Notes: generated by a model from the sequence alone, not told the origin. DNA of 64,000 nucleotides from Ditylenchus dipsaci (GCA_004194705.1 SADC01000070.1:372001-436000); one strand, 5' to 3'; positions 33,300 through 45,170 are shown, numbered from the stretch's first letter. Translations and numbers: made by a program.

Positions 33300-33551
33300 T
33301 AACCACAACTTTGAACGTTTGTCTCTCGCCAATTTTTCAACTTTTCCGAGCTGATTTTTATTTGATTTGTAGCTCTGCATTTAAGCTCTGTATTATTAAG
33401 AGCTGAAAGCTTTCAGACATGCCTTTCACAAATCTATGAATTTTTTTTCACTTTTTAATTCTTTTTACTTTTTCAATTTTTTTCACAAAAATGATAATGA
33501 ACTAATCAATTTGGACCAAAAAAGTAATTTATTTTCTCATGTGAAATTGAT

Positions 33552-33655
33552 TAATGGCTCTATCACAATTGTCAGTGTAAGTGTTTTTGGTATTGTGAAC
33601 ACCCCTTACATTTACACTTAAATTTACACTTACACTTACAATTAAGGTAGAGCCA
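33552..33655. mobile_element. Small palindromic MITE, TGGCTCTA ends
   Basis: TTAATGGCTCTATCACAATTG on the left is mirrored by CAATTAAGGTAGAGCCATAA on the right. TTACACTTA words fill the centre. Confidence 0.5.
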
Positions 33656-34276
33656 TAAAATCACGCAGTATCTTTACCACACTGCCTTTATAAACAAAAT
33701 TTATGCTTGTTTGATAGCCCTAAGTGTAATGTCAAAAATGTACTTTTCGAATTTTGTAAATGTCATCATGATCAAAAACTGCATATAGAGACTTTTTTAG
33801 CCCAGCTCTAGTGACAGAAACGAGGTGAAATACTCTCAAATAAGGTGGCTTACCTTGATCCCCCAAGGCAAAAAGTCATATTTCTGTCAAAAAAATTGTT
33901 TTCAAAGAATACATTGTGCGGTGCGGAGCCAACGGCACTAGTACCAAATATTCTGGAATAATAAAATTGTACACAGCAATTTCACATTTGCATATTTCTG
34001 CACTTTTTAGAAATTTTCACGACAATCACATGGTAATGAAGTGCTGAGAAATAAGAATAAATTTAGCATGTAAACAGCAGCAAAACACTTGACAGTATTT
34101 AGCAGCACTTGATCTCTACTGCTACTACATCAACCCACCATGTTTGTTTTGGAGGGGAGAAGTTGAACCAAAGAAAAGTTAGATAAAAACTGGCCACACT
34201 TTCCGTTTTTTGTCATTTTTAAATAAAAGACTGTGACTTTAGTTGAGATTTTTTTCCCCAAACTTCATCTCCTACT

Positions 34277-34440
34277 TTGTCAAAAATGGCCATGCCGGAC
34301 TACTACCACACTCCATCCAGTACTCTACAGCAAACCTATGAAGATTTTCAAAAAATATTTATGCGTTTCTTCGGCGGCTCCAATGACATGCAGGAGACTG
34401 GAATCACCGATCTGAAACCTTTTAGAATGGTCAAAACGGT
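34277..34440 (+). CDS. Possible isolated first exon
   Basis: From either ATG (34277 or 34286) an open frame encodes M-A-M-P-D-Y-Y-H-T-P-S-S, then a stretch with F-Q-K-I-F-M-R-F-F-G-G-S-N, up to a donor-like AAAACG|GTGGGT at 34441. Codon use looks coding and the flanking sequence is much more AT-rich. I found no downstream exon that continues it before the LTR element at 36360, so it may be a relic or the rest may be very short exons. No family recognised. Confidence 0.3.
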
Positions 34441-35255
34441 GGGTTTGCACACGTCACTCTATTTTGCTTTAGCTTTTTTGCAGTGCTTTAATCTCTTTAT
34501 TCATGGTTTAAGATGAGTAATTCAGCAGAAATGAGTGGGCCGCTATGTCTTTTTTATCATCTTTTCGGCGGAGAAAATAAAATTCCCACACTTAATCCCA
34601 TGCCGATGGATATATGCAAACATTTGAGGTTGGATTTTCCTGGCTGATGTTTTGAATTTTGGGTTGATAGGAGTTGCATTGTTTTGATCTGAATTTGATT
34701 TCAATTTAAAAAATGAAGAGCGTGGTCGGAGTGCTGATAAAAAAATGAATTCGCTTATTTTTGCTGATTCTGATTTGGCTTTTATAACTAGCGCTATCAT
34801 TTATTCTTGTTTCAGTATCTGTCCTCTTTTCCAATTTTCCGATCAAGTTTTTGTAATTGCTACATCGTCAGACGGATGAAAATTATCGGATGACAGAAAT
34901 TTGCTTAAATTTATCTCCAAAAAAATTACTTATACAATTTAACCATGCACTCTTACAATTGCATTAGTCCTCCATTTTTTGGAGTGTGCGGTAGGTTAGA
35001 AGAGCCTCCAAGATCTTCTTACTTTTTTAGTTCGAAGAACATATTTGAATAGGTCCTCACGAAAGATGGCACATTCTTGGCTCAATCGCAATCCAAAACA
35101 AGAAAATTTAGGACCACGGTATTTCAAAGTAGTCGAAAATGGACAGTAGGTGACTTCTGAAAAATTCAAACAAATTTTGCGGTAAAGTGAACAACTCTTT
35201 CAATTTGACTATAAAAAGGGTCCTACAGTTCATATAATACACCTCAAAATAAACT

Positions 35256-35404
35256 TTTGGTTCTTTTTGGTTATCGGGAATACCCGATTCTTACGCATAA
35301 ATTGTCTTAGCACGACTGAGGTCGGGTATTCCCGATAACCAAAAAGAACCAAACTTTTTTTTTTAATCTGACTCAGGATGAGCACGTGTTCATCCTGAGT
35401 CAGA
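35256..35404. repeat. Two adjacent hairpins
   Basis: The first (35256-35353) pairs GGTTATCGGGAATACCCGA with its exact complement. The second (35368-35403) is a 36-base hairpin, CTGACTCAGGATGA against its complement with a short loop. The first resembles a compact MITE; the second is short enough to be a structured RNA or cruciform. No pairing partner elsewhere in the window. Confidence 0.75.
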
Positions 35405-35999
35405 ATGTGCACCATGGGAAATTATTGGCTAAAATTATTTTTAAAAGGCAAAAGTCATTTTGAGGCGTGTTATATGGCTTCTAGTTTTCAAAAGTTTTAC
35501 TTTTAGAACATTCTTCCAATTCATATGAAAGAGAAGATTCTCAGCTTCTGTTTCATACATGAAATGTCTCAAAAATGCGACTTTTCGCAATTTTTAAGCG
35601 AGAAAATTATTTTCCTCATTTTCGCCATATTTTTGACGTAAATTCTGTACTTTCGTCTGACCTGTGCTCGAAATTTTACAGGAAAAGTTGTAAATCTGAC
35701 ATTTATGACCTAAGTCTGCTTTTCAATTTTACGTTGATCAGGCTAATAATTAAAACTTTGTAGAAAATTGAAAAAAAGAACGTTTCGAACGGTGGGGTTG
35801 AACACGCCAAATTTCAAGGAAAATAGCCTTTTTCTAGTGTTCATGCAACAATAATAACAACAATAATATACCCTCTTACAAATTGGCAAAACACAACGCT
35901 TTACCCACTGAAATCCAAGCAAAAGTTACCTACTGCCCATTTTTCGGTGTTTGAAAGGTCGTGAGAACCTGGGTAATTTTCGGGTGGGCGAGCAAACTA

Positions 36000-36128
36000 C
36001 AGGCTGTCCAATAAAAACTTCATCATTTTTTGGAAAAATTTGTCAAGGTAAAATCGGTGAAATCCCATAAAAAATTTTAGTTCGAGATGGGAATCGAAAA
36101 AATGGTGCAGTTCTTATTGGACACCCTA
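36000..36128. mobile_element. mariner-type MITE
   Basis: TA at 35998-35999 and 36129-36130, with ends CAGGCTGTCCAATAAAAAC and the complement of TAGGGTGTCCAATAAGAAC. Confidence 0.65.
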
Positions 36129-36359
36129 TACCTGTAATATGCAAATAAATGCCCAAGCTAATACTAGTTTTGGATTTTGGGCACTGAAATATTTCCGAAG
36201 CTCTGAAATGAAGAAATTTCTTAATTTTAATTCGAGCAGGTAGTCAAATGAGATATTCGGCACTGACTTGTTAGTGAATGAAGATATTTTTCAAAAAATC
36301 GCTCATTTTTTTTGAATAATAATTATAGGAAAATTTCATATTCAAACATGATGGGTTAC

Positions 36360-36523
36360 TGTTGTAACTTGATAGCGGATAGAGAGCGAGAGCGGAAATA
36401 AACGATAACTTTATTTCACGAGCACAACAATAATTGATGTAATAACAACGGAAGCTACAAAGGCCCTGACAACGAATCTTAGTCGTGTCAGGACAATAAG
36501 AGATTCGAACGGGCGATACAACA
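36360..36523 (-). repeat. 3' LTR of the Gypsy-type element
   Basis: 164 bp, TGTTGT...ACAACA. It differs from the other LTR by a few substitutions and by the absence of an 11-base GA-rich stretch near its start. Confidence 0.9.
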
Positions 36524-36707
36524 CCTTCCCTCGGTCAAAAGAGTCTAGCGGGAGAGGTGCTGGAGTCCAATTCTTTTGAATCCTTGTTGAGCACGGAGAG
36601 TCCACCACCACCAGCATCCAAGGCAGCACAGGCACTGAGAGAAGGAGCGGCAGCAGATTTGGACTTGGGCGGAATTTGGAAAGCTTCCAATAGCAAGGCA
36701 GCCAGCA

Positions 36708-38893
36708 CACGTCCGTTCAAAATTCAAATTCTAGTTCACTTTAAAATAAACAAAACGCCAAGATATTTGAAAAATATTTTCTTACATTTTCTAAATTTCT
36801 CAGTGATTTTTGACTACGATAGACAAATTTTGACTGAAAATTTTGTTTTTTTTAGCGAGAATTAGAGTCTCTAGCCAAAAGTTAACTTGTTAGAAGAGCA
36901 ATTTATTGAACGAAAAACCGATGAAACAGGTTAAACCGGAAACATTGTGTCAGAGATATTCAAATCATGTAAACAGTTTCTTACGTAAGACCTCTTCGTT
37001 ATTGTTTCGGAGATTCTTGTTAGATCCCTCATTCTGCAAAATCGTTTCTCGTCCTCACTGATCTTTTGATGAAGTGCTTCTATGGCTTGTTCAAAAATGA
37101 GCCCCCAGAACTTGTTTGCAGCAGCGAAAAGAGGAACATGGCAGCACATCCAATGACATTTAGGCGTAATGGAGCTTGTTGGAAATCCTATCTTAAATTA
37201 TTCTGTGAATATTATTTTCAAAAATAAACTAAAAAGTCAACTCACACGAAGCAATTCAAAGTATTTACTGCACGCTGAGGACAACATGGAAATTTCGTCT
37301 GAGCTCAGAAAACAGGCCTTTGCATAGCACTGAATTTGTCCTAGAAGAGAGAGCAATTGGGAGAGATCAGCGTATTTTGGAGAATTTCGGATTGCATTAG
37401 CAACATTTCGCGGACCATCTCCAGTGAGCAATTTTCTCATGTGATTGCCTACAAATCAGAAATAAAGGGACGAACAGTTTGTGAAAAATTAACCGCAGAA
37501 ATTTTGAAACCAAGACCTCTTGTCAGCGCCCAACCTTTTATACACATCTTCGAGTTGCTCTTCTACTCCTAGAGTTTTGGCTTCTTTCTGCACGAGGTTC
37601 AGCAAATCTTGTCCCAGTCCAAGGATGATATGAAGAGGAGAAGGCACCACACAATTGACATTGATTTTTACTAGCGGAGCTTTTGTAATGGACTTGCAGC
37701 TTCTGTTCAAGGCTGTCTTTTCAGCTGGCTTCAGTTCTTTAATGAATTCTTCTTGGTATTTCTTCGAACTTTCTTTGATCTTATCCAAAGTACGCTCTTC
37801 ACCAGCCACATTCTCCTTGAAAGATGTTGATGGAGCTTCACACAGCAGACAAGCGTGAGTTGCATTGGGCCCAAGTGACCGAATAGCGAGCAAAGGAATT
37901 TCATATCACCAGTCAAAAACCTTAGAGAATAAAATTATTGGGTTTATAAATTTTCAGCTACCATTTTGTTGAGAATTCTTCATCACCAACACGCACAGAT
38001 GGAAAGTTGAGCTGTTCGAAGAGGATTTCTTATGAGCTTTTCATTCGCTTGTTTCACTAAAACAAAAGAATATTTAAACGGACAGACAAAACCAGGTTAA
38101 AAAGCTTACAGAGACGGATTTCGCCTGCTTTCTTAGCTTGCTCACTCGCCATATTCTCAGCTTGATTTCTCTGCTCATTATATTCCCATCGTTTCTTGAC
38201 TGCGATTGAACGAGTTTCGGAGAGAGACACTTCATTTGGCTTAACGCACATTCTTCTGGTGGAGACCATCTTCAGCTCTAAAAAAACACTGAATTTATTT
38301 TTGTATGAGACACGCCAATTTTGTATTTTTGGGGCTTTTTTATGCACCAAAAGAAAGCCTACAATCTCTTCTACCCGAAAATCCAGACCGATTTTTGTAA
38401 AACCAGAATTTTCAAAACTAGAGGCTATTTGAAGCAAACAAGTGGCATTTTTCCGAGTGAAAATAGGGTGTTTTGTGTTTTTCATCTAACTTTTGCATAA
38501 AACACCCTGAATTTGCATTTTTCGCATGCTTCATTGGTACCAAAATGTAGGAAATTTTGTTCTCTACAAGGCCTCTGTCTTTTTTTTACCCTTATTTGAC
38601 AATAAAACACCGGAAAAATTCAAGTCATATCAAACAAACGTGAATAAATATATGAAATTTTTCACTGAAATCTCTTATGCTTTTCATTTTTCATGTTTCA
38701 TGGACAAATGATAGCTCATTCGAAAGCCCTGACATTGGCCAACACTCTGAGCATAAATGTTCAGAACGTTGAAATAAAATCAGTCAGGTTTGAAACAGGA
38801 ATTTGAAAGGATACACTAGTGATCAATTTCCAAAATTTTGAATTTCGCGCCTTTTTCTCTAGTGTACTAAAATGGGAGTTTTGAACGGACGTG
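36708..38893. mobile_element. DNA transposon inside the LTR element (4-bp duplication)
   Basis: The ends CACGTCCGTTCAAAA and the complement are inverse, followed by a further matching stretch around TAGTTCACT/TAGTACACT. AGCA lies at 36704-36707 and 38894-38897. Joining the flanks gives an uninterrupted reading of the LTR element's terminal frame, which supports the boundaries. CAC-type ends with a short duplication suggest the CACTA/Mirage/Chapaev group (inference). Confidence 0.72.
36931..38269 (-). pseudogene. Transposon gene within the 36708-38893 element, frameshifted
   Basis: Exons on the minus strand: 38269-38110 (start codon, donor GTAAGC) joins in phase to 38056 downward. A segment at 37893-37500 has T-H-A-C-L-L-C-E-A-P, then P-L-H-I-I-L-G-L-G-Q-D-L-L. 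Another at 37149-36940 has H-V-P-L-F-A-A-A-N-K-F-W-G-L-I-F-E-Q-A-I. This order (Cys-rich C-x2-C block, P-L-H-I-x-L-G block, E-Q-x-I-E-x-L-H block) resembles transposon-encoded proteins of invertebrates that I cannot assign by name. Two frame breaks (near 38020 and 37880) indicate decay. Confidence 0.5.
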
Positions 38894-39788
38894 AGCAGTT
38901 GAGAGGCAGCAGAGGACAAAGGCAGAGCAGCACATGTAGACAAAGGCATGTCCATGAAGACTGATGGCACTTGACCCCAAAGGCATTCAGCAGATGATTT
39001 GGCATCAGGAAAGGCGGCATTGAGGACATTACGGAGGCACAGCAAGAATCCTTGAGTGGCGTGTCCCATTTCCTTCCCTTCCTCTTTGAGCGATAGATTG
39101 GTACCAGTCTGCGGTCCAGCGAATCCAGGCGAATTGCTTCCTGAGACTTGGACAATTTCGGAGGCAGAGGCTTAATTGGCACCATAGCAGCAGTGAGAGC
39201 AGCAGTAGCATCGGAAGCAGCTGTATTCAGCGGATGTTTCGGCGACATCTTGACAGCAGCAGCAGTTTTTAGCAAATGTTCGAAAGGCACCTTGGCAGCG
39301 GAAGGAGCAGCGGATTTCTGGAGATGTTTGCGAGGCATCTTAGCAGCGGAAGCACAGGCAGCTGATTTGCAAGGCATCTTAGCAGCAGAAGCGGTAGCAG
39401 AAGAATTCAGCAGACATCCGGAAGACGTCACGGCAGTGGCAGAAGAGGCTGAATTTGGCGTATGTCCAGGCAACATAGTAGCAGCGGAAGATTTGGCAAC
39501 GTCTTGGCAGATTTGGAGAGCACCAATCAGGACATTGTTCTTGGCAGCAGGAACTTCGGAAATTTGGAACATTTCCACAGCACTTGAGGTAGCAGCAGAA
39601 CCATCGGCAGGCAGCAGAGAGTCCAGGCGCTTTGAGAGGAACTTGAGAGCATAGAGCGCAGGCAGTCCAAGCAGATTAGGACATCCTGATTTGACCACCA
39701 CAAAGCTTTGAACGGATGAGACTTCATTGGCTTGGAAGAGAGCATTGCTTTCCCCAGGAATTTGCACTTGGAACCATTTGGCAGGCAA
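38894..39788 (-). pseudogene. Remnant of pol: protease end, Ala-rich junction, integrase tail
   Basis: The frame from 39788 continues the protease (V-K-S-G-C-P-N-L-L-G-L-P-A-L). From about 39580 to 39170 it is Ala/Ser/Lys-rich with repeats of the A-A-K-M-P-x-K-H type, which does not occur in pol. A neighbouring frame (39069-38900) then has F-L-L-C-L-R-N, A-F-P-D-A-K-S and A-E-C-L-W-G-Q, matching the end of the integrase core (Y-R-x-T-P, S-P-A-E-x-L-x-G). Everything between protease and this tail is lost. Confidence 0.65.
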
Positions 39789-40939
39789 CCCCGGAACTGA
39801 GTTGGAACTGTCTTGATTTGGCCCACGGCAGCGATAGCAGACTCATTCATTGTATTGACTTGGGCACCTGAATCCAGGATGAAGTCGATAGCAGTCCCAT
39901 TCACCATCACGGAAGCGGATAGCAAAGGCATAGCGGAACTGACTTGATTGAGCATTATAGATGGCAGCTGGACGAGATTGATTTGGCGCTGAGGCTGGAA
40001 CTTCTTCTTAGCGGCATTTGGCTGGAAGTTTTGGTAGCGGCGGCACTGGCGTTCCAGATGTCCAGGCTTATTGCACTTGGAGCAGCGGTGATTGACGTGC
40101 GGACAATCTTTGGACCAATGCATTTGATCACAGCGGTAGCAGGCGGACGGCGGCGGAGCACGGTTTTCGGCAGAGAATTGTTGTTGACGCTCTCTTTGGA
40201 AGGCGATGGCATTGATGGCGAAGGAATCGGGCTTCCTTTCCAGATGTTTGGCTTCAGCAATTGTAGATAGATAGACAGCAGCTTCTTCCACAACTTCTTC
40301 GAACTTGACGGCCTCTCCCTTTTCGTTGATTCGATGAAGAAGGCGAGTTCGGAGAGCAGCATCTTGGTTTGACTTGAGACCCAGCAGCAGGAGAAGGCAG
40401 TTAAATTCTTCCTCTTTGAGCGAGCTGAACTTGAATAGACGGAGCTGACCTTTGAGACGATTGACGTAGTGGCGGAATTCCTCTCCTTCTTCTTTGACTA
40501 GACGCAGGCATTCGAAGCGATCCACCACCAGCGAGCGAGAATGAGCAAATAATTTAGAAAGGCCACCTACTGTTTCGTCCAGATTGAAGTCCACAACATC
40601 TCTTGGCAGGCAGCTTTTGCGGTACTCAGAGAAGGCTTCCGACGAGAGCTTGGTCATGGGGAGCTTCACCTTGCAGGGATCCACCATATTCGGAGCTGTG
40701 CAGTCGAGAGAGAATTTGAAGCGGGCAATCCAGTCTTCGAACTTGCTTGGATCGCTGTCATCAGCTGAGAAGATTTCCATGTCCGGCAATTGAGGCAACG
40801 TTGAGATAGCAGGAGGAGCATTGTCACCACCACCACGATTTTGCTGAAGAAGAGCCACCATTTGAGCCATTTGAGCTGATTGCTGAGCGATTGAGGCTTG
40901 CTGAATTTCCACCAGAGCTTCAAGTTCTTTTACATCCAT
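39527..40939 (-). CDS. Gag-protease polyprotein of the LTR element
   Basis: A 470-codon frame starts 15 bases inside the 5' LTR boundary. Residues 1-260 are gag-like with a coiled-coil-prone Gln-rich start (A-Q-M-A-Q-M-V-A-L-L-Q-Q) and a capsid region containing F-E-D-W-I-A-R-F. Two CCHC zinc knuckles lie at about 266-299 (C-x2-C-x4-H-x4-C pattern, then C-S-K-C-N-K-P-G-H-L-E-R-Q-C). The aspartic protease motif D-S-G-A-Q-V-N is at about 356, with the usual hydrophobic residues before it. After about residue 385 the frame departs from sense, and the continuation is in another frame (39788 downward), so a frameshift has occurred. Gag packages element RNA; the protease processes the polyprotein (family knowledge). 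Confidence 0.85.
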   Translation of the reverse strand: MDVKELEALVEIQQASIAQQSAQMAQMVALLQQNRGGGDNAPPAISTLPQLPDMEIFSADDSDPSKFEDWIARFKFSLDCTAPNMVDPCKVKLPMTKLSSEAFSEYRKSCLPRDVVDFNLDETVGGLSKLFAHSRSLVVDRFECLRLVKEEGEEFRHYVNRLKGQLRLFKFSSLKEEEFNCLLLLLGLKSNQDAALRTRLLHRINEKGEAVKFEEVVEEAAVYLSTIAEAKHLERKPDSFAINAIAFQRERQQQFSAENRAPPPSACYRCDQMHWSKDCPHVNHRCSKCNKPGHLERQCRRYQNFQPNAAKKKFQPQRQINLVQLPSIMLNQVSSAMPLLSASVMVNGTAIDFILDSGAQVNTMNESAIAAVGQIKTVPTQFRGCLPNGSKCKFLGKAMLSSKPMKSHPFKALWWSNQDVLICLDCLRSMLSSSSQSAWTLCCLPMVLLLPQVLWKCSKFPKFLLPRTMS

Positions 40940-40953
40940 AGCGACTGCGCCAA

Positions 40954-41128
40954 TGTTGTAACTTGGAAGCGGATAGAGAGCAGAGAGAGAGAGAGAGCGG
41001 AAATGAACGGCAGCTTTATTTCACAAGCACAACAATAATTGATGTAATAACAACGGAAGCTACAAAGGCCCTGACAACGAATCTTAGTCGTGTCAGGACA
41101 ATAAGAGATTCGAACGGGCGATACAACA
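40954..41128 (-). repeat. 5' LTR of the Gypsy-type element
   Basis: 175 bp, same boundaries; contains a GAGA microsatellite at 40978-40997 that accounts for most of the length difference. Confidence 0.9.
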
Positions 41129-41133
41129 GTTAC

Positions 41134-43530
41134 AATCCGAGCAGAATTTTCTTATGTTTTCATAATACTATCTTTTGAATGTGCTACACAAAAGTCATAT
41201 CAAAGATCTATTGTAACCCATGAAAAAAACTAATAATGAAAAAATAATCAGACTCATTGAGTTTGCAACCCACAATTTTTTCAAAATTTTATTTATTTAT
41301 TTTGACCACAATGTGGTCATTGTGGTCAGTAGCCTATGTCACTATATGCGGGATTATATTTCAGCCGAGTTGTTTCTCTCAGTCCACAAAATATCTCATT
41401 TGTAGCTGAGATTAATACCTTCCTATATTCTCATACCCTTTTTCTAAATGTGTTTTATGAATGCCAAACCAAGCTTTGCAAATATGACATGACCACTTTG
41501 TGGTCAACGTAATCGTCCTGGGATTAAATTGATTTTTCTCATAGTTGATTATTATTCATAGTTGATATCCATATGCCCCAAAGAGCAAAAACGTTTGAAT
41601 TTGAACATAATTTTGTTTAAACAGCTATTTGGCATACAAACAACTTGTAAATCAAATTTATTCTTGAAACATTTTCAATGTGAACCAATCATTGGAGCAA
41701 TGTAATATATTTATTTTTAAACTTTCTATATCCCTTATTCCCTTCCCTTAATAACTTTCATCGCAATCAAATTTTTATTTCCGTCCTTTGATCTTATTCC
41801 ACTTGTGCAATCAATCAGTGAGTTAGGCTGAAGTGATCCCCACTTAACTCAAAACAGAGGAAAAGATAAAATAATGGAAAGACAATCTTCAAGTATAATC
41901 ATAGTAGAAGCAAAACGGATATTGATCAATAAATTCTCAAGATTCCTCGACTTAAATAAACTTAAAAGTGATGAAAAAGCCTTGGCCTCCTAAGCACATT
42001 TTTTACTAATTCTTATTACTTGTTTTATGTAGGCTGGGCCAACAAGTTCAGCTGACTAAAATGGCCCTAACTTATATGATTTGAAACTACTGTTTCACGG
42101 ATCGATTTCTCTTGAGATCCAAATTGATTGGGTACATGACGCGCCTCGAAAAAGAATTTTTTTTGTTAGACATAGTGAATAAAAGATCCAACAAAAAAAC
42201 GTCTATAAAACTTGTCCTTATTATAATTCAGTTACAAGAATTCTATCTGTGCCAAAATTCGATCTGAAGTCATTAGTCAAATGGCTAAAGTGTTCCGATT
42301 TTTGATCCAACTACGTCAAATCTGTTATTGTGCAAACTTTTTTAACGGATTAGGAGTGTGTCACATTGGAAGATTTGCTGTTAGAAAAAATAATAATCTT
42401 TATAAGGAGCATCTTCCTCTATATTTAGCCGGATGCATTGCGTAGGCAAACTCCTAATTCCTTCTTTCCCTCACTTATGTATATAAGTAGTTTGTTTTTG
42501 CCTTTTATTTCCCTGTCTACTTTGTCGGTGAATTTTGATATTTTTATTTTATGCCTTTTTGTTGAAATAAAACACTTGAGTGGAAATAGCGTCTATGGCT
42601 AGAAATATTTGGGGCTATTTAGGTAATTTTTTCCAATTCATCGCCTTTTTCAAAATTGACCGGATGGTTGTATTTTAGTATTTTTCTATTACCTTATATT
42701 CTCTAATAGGATCCTCCACATCTAATTTCAAGCAATCTTTTTTTTTTGATATTTTTAAGCTGTATAAAAACCTCTGTTATTGTCTTACATATCTAAGAGG
42801 TTCTTTTTACAGAGTTCAAAAAGTTCAGAGAAAAAGTTTCAGATTATTTGAAGTTTGAAAATAAAAATAGGAGCTCCAGCGAGGCCTAAATGTTAGAGAA
42901 AATACGGCAATCTCGTTTCTCTCGACATTGAGAACCTATTTCTCAGACCCTAGCAAATATTTTACATACAGTCGACTCTGCCAATAACGCAGGCCCAAAA
43001 GTTCGTTCCCGCCTGTTTTACACTGTTTTAGGTAAACCTTCGGTGCTATTTACTTATTGAACGTAATTTACCAGCTTTATTCAGAAAATTGCAAGGATTC
43101 CTATTTTGCCGATCTTTTTTTTAGCTAGTTTTCGCACTTTCTTAACTACAGTCAACCCTCGATTTAACTCACTCCGTTTTAACGTCCCCTCGATTTAACG
43201 TCACCCCTAAGCTGGTCCCGTATGTTTAATATACCCTCGATTTAACGTCACCTAGTATATTTTGCTTCATAATTCCAAATTTCAAACTAATGAATTTAGA
43301 TTAAAAAAATTGTTGTCTTTTTTTCTAATCATTTATGCTCTTTTTTCCTTTTTAAAAGATTGTAAGTGTTCCAAAAAACCTTCTTTCATCGTGCCAAAAT
43401 CATCCGAAATGCAAACTAAACGAATTGGGACGTTAAGCGCTGTATTTAAAAGGTTAGAAGAGAACCAGACAGTATAAAAATAATCACGAAGAAAAGTAAG
43501 ACGCTGGTGCAGTGGATGACCGCAGGGATA
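41134..43530. other. AT-rich interval without genes
   Basis: No supported coding sequence. Direct, not inverted, copies of pogo-like end words occur (TACAGTCGACTCTGCC at 42968, CTACAGTCAACCCTCG at 43147, CCTCGATTTAACGTCA at 43189 and 43241), probably degraded elements. Confidence 0.4.
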
Positions 43531-43538
43531 CAATGCTT

Positions 43539-43862
43539 GGCTCTATATGTGTTCATGCCGACGCCGAAAAAAATATGCCTTGGTCCCCCTGTTGTGTTTT
43601 TTCCGACAAAATTTTCTTTCTAAATTGTCTCAAAATCATTTAAATACACTTTTTGTGTCTAAAATACACATTTACGAGACCACCCTAAGTTTGTATAGGT
43701 CGTTATGTCGGCCATGGGTTGGCCGCTGCACAACTAAGACCAGCACATTCTTGCCGCTATTCCATTGTAACACCTAACCCCTCAGAAGAAAAAAAATTGC
43801 GCGAAAAAATCCACAGGGGACCAAGGCACATTTTTGGCGTCGGCATGAACACATATAGAGCC
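43539..43862. mobile_element. MITE with GGCTCTATATGTG ends
   Basis: The 8-bp duplication CAATGCTT is at 43531-43538 and 43863-43870. The ends GGCTCTATATGTGTTCATGC are exact inverse copies and continue through CGACGCC and TTGGTCCCC. Confidence 0.9.
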
Positions 43863-44020
43863 CAATGCTTGATAAATGCACGACTACGCTTTTTTGTCAT
43901 AGCGATGTATTAGGCTGATCCAAAAGTTGTGAGACTAACCGCGTGAATTTTTTGTCAAATTTTTTTTTTTCGTTTAAAAGACTTAGAATTTATTTTTATA
44001 CACATTTTAATCATTTCTAG

Positions 44021-45170
44021 TAGAGTAGTGCACGGTCGGTTAACCGAACCGGACCGGTTTTGGCCCAATTAACCGGAACCGAAAATCGGGTACGAAAAAA
44101 CGCGGTTAACCGAAAACCGGGTACGTCAGAATCCGGTTTTTCCGGTTTAAGCACTGGATAAAATGGCCTTTCAGAAATAAAAAAGCTGCCAAAATGAAAT
44201 CTTGCAGCAAAATGTTTTTGTTTTCACACTCATTTCGTCACTCTATTACCGGTTGGGCTATTTGCAGAAAATTCCGCTAGAACCGGGTACGAAAATGTGA
44301 AATGTATGAAAATGTTAATGAAAGCATATTCAGCATTCAAAGCTCGGTTGAAATGGATTCTTTAATTTATTTACGCCATCTTTTTGAGGTTTTCGGTCGT
44401 TTTCATTATTCTCGAGAGGTCATCCCAGCTATGGCGGAAGTAATTAAGAAAAATATTGTACAGAATATCGGTGATGGTTACTTTTCAATAACAAGTGACG
44501 GGTGGCAGAAACCAAGCAAGTTCCCGGCATTGCCAAGGTTCAAACCAAAAAAAGTTATTATCATTAACCCTGGAAGTATTTTAGCCTGATAGAAGCGATA
44601 ACCTATTTATCTGATGGCAAAAGAACGAGGAACGATTTCCGACCATCTCCAAAGGTGCCGAAATTCTCCTTTGTGTCCCGGCAACTTCAGTCAGCAGCGA
44701 ACGAACATTCTCCATCGCTGGTCTTCTTCATTCTAATACACTGAGAAATAGGTAAACAGCTTCAGTCATCCAACAAATAAGTCGTAAACAAGATCCCTAG
44801 GATGCATGGTGCTACGGCAGAGATATTGATTTTAATCAAAGCAAATCTAAATCGGCTGAAGCTAGCTCCATCCACTGTTCCTGATGATGAAGAAACGGAA
44901 ACATATGAATTGGGTTTTCTTGATGAATACAATACTCTATGAATATAGTTGTTTGCAACATGTTATTTGGTGTCAATAAAGCCTTTAAATGGTTATCTTT
45001 GCGCTTTCAGCCTAAAGGATTGCGATTAGGGACGAAAATTAACAAAAACCGGGAAACCCGGGTCGGTTAACCGGGTACTGGTCATAAACCGTAACCGAAA
45101 ACCGAGTACGACAGAACACGGTTAACTGAAAACCGGGTAAGCCTAAATTAACCGTAACCGTACCACCCTA
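44021..45170 (+). mobile_element. hAT element remnant nested in the mariner element
   Basis: The 8-bp duplication ATTTCTAG is at 44013-44020 and 45171-45178. Ends TAGAGTAGTGCACGG and the complement of TAGGGTGGTACGG. Words GGTTAACCG and ACCGGGTAC fill both subterminal regions. Two transposase pieces lie inside. Confidence 0.9.
44302..44760 (+). pseudogene. hAT transposase pieces
   Basis: The first piece (44302-44589) contains G-Y-F-S-I-T-S-D-G-W-Q-K-P-S, the conserved segment with the first catalytic Asp of hAT transposases. The second (about 44668-44756) contains V-P-A-T-S-V-S-S-E-R-T-F-S-I-A-G-L and ends L-R-N-R, the dimerisation motif. The roughly 400 residues between them are missing, so it is an internal-deletion derivative. 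Confidence 0.8.

Larger units (their letters stand above)
36360..41128 (-). mobile_element. Gypsy-type LTR retrotransposon, internally deleted
   Basis: The 5-bp duplication GTTAC is at 36355-36359 and 41129-41133. LTRs (36360-36523 and 40954-41128) begin TGTTGTAACTTG and end TACAACA. Reading on the minus strand, the gag frame starts just after the LTR, with a primer-binding-like GGCGCAGTCGC between. A purine tract GAGGGAAGG precedes the 3' LTR (36524-36533). The order is gag, zinc knuckles, protease, then a jump to an integrase-like tail: reverse transcriptase and RNase H are absent. A second transposon (36708-38893) sits in the 3' part. Confidence 0.9.

Noticed and set aside
39148..39654. 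168-codon Ala-rich plus-strand frame
   Set aside because: Antisense reading of the Ala-rich part of the LTR element; GC-rich repeats open all frames there.
42968..43260. pogo-type MITE
   Set aside because: The end words occur only in direct orientation, so no complete element with inverted ends can be defined.
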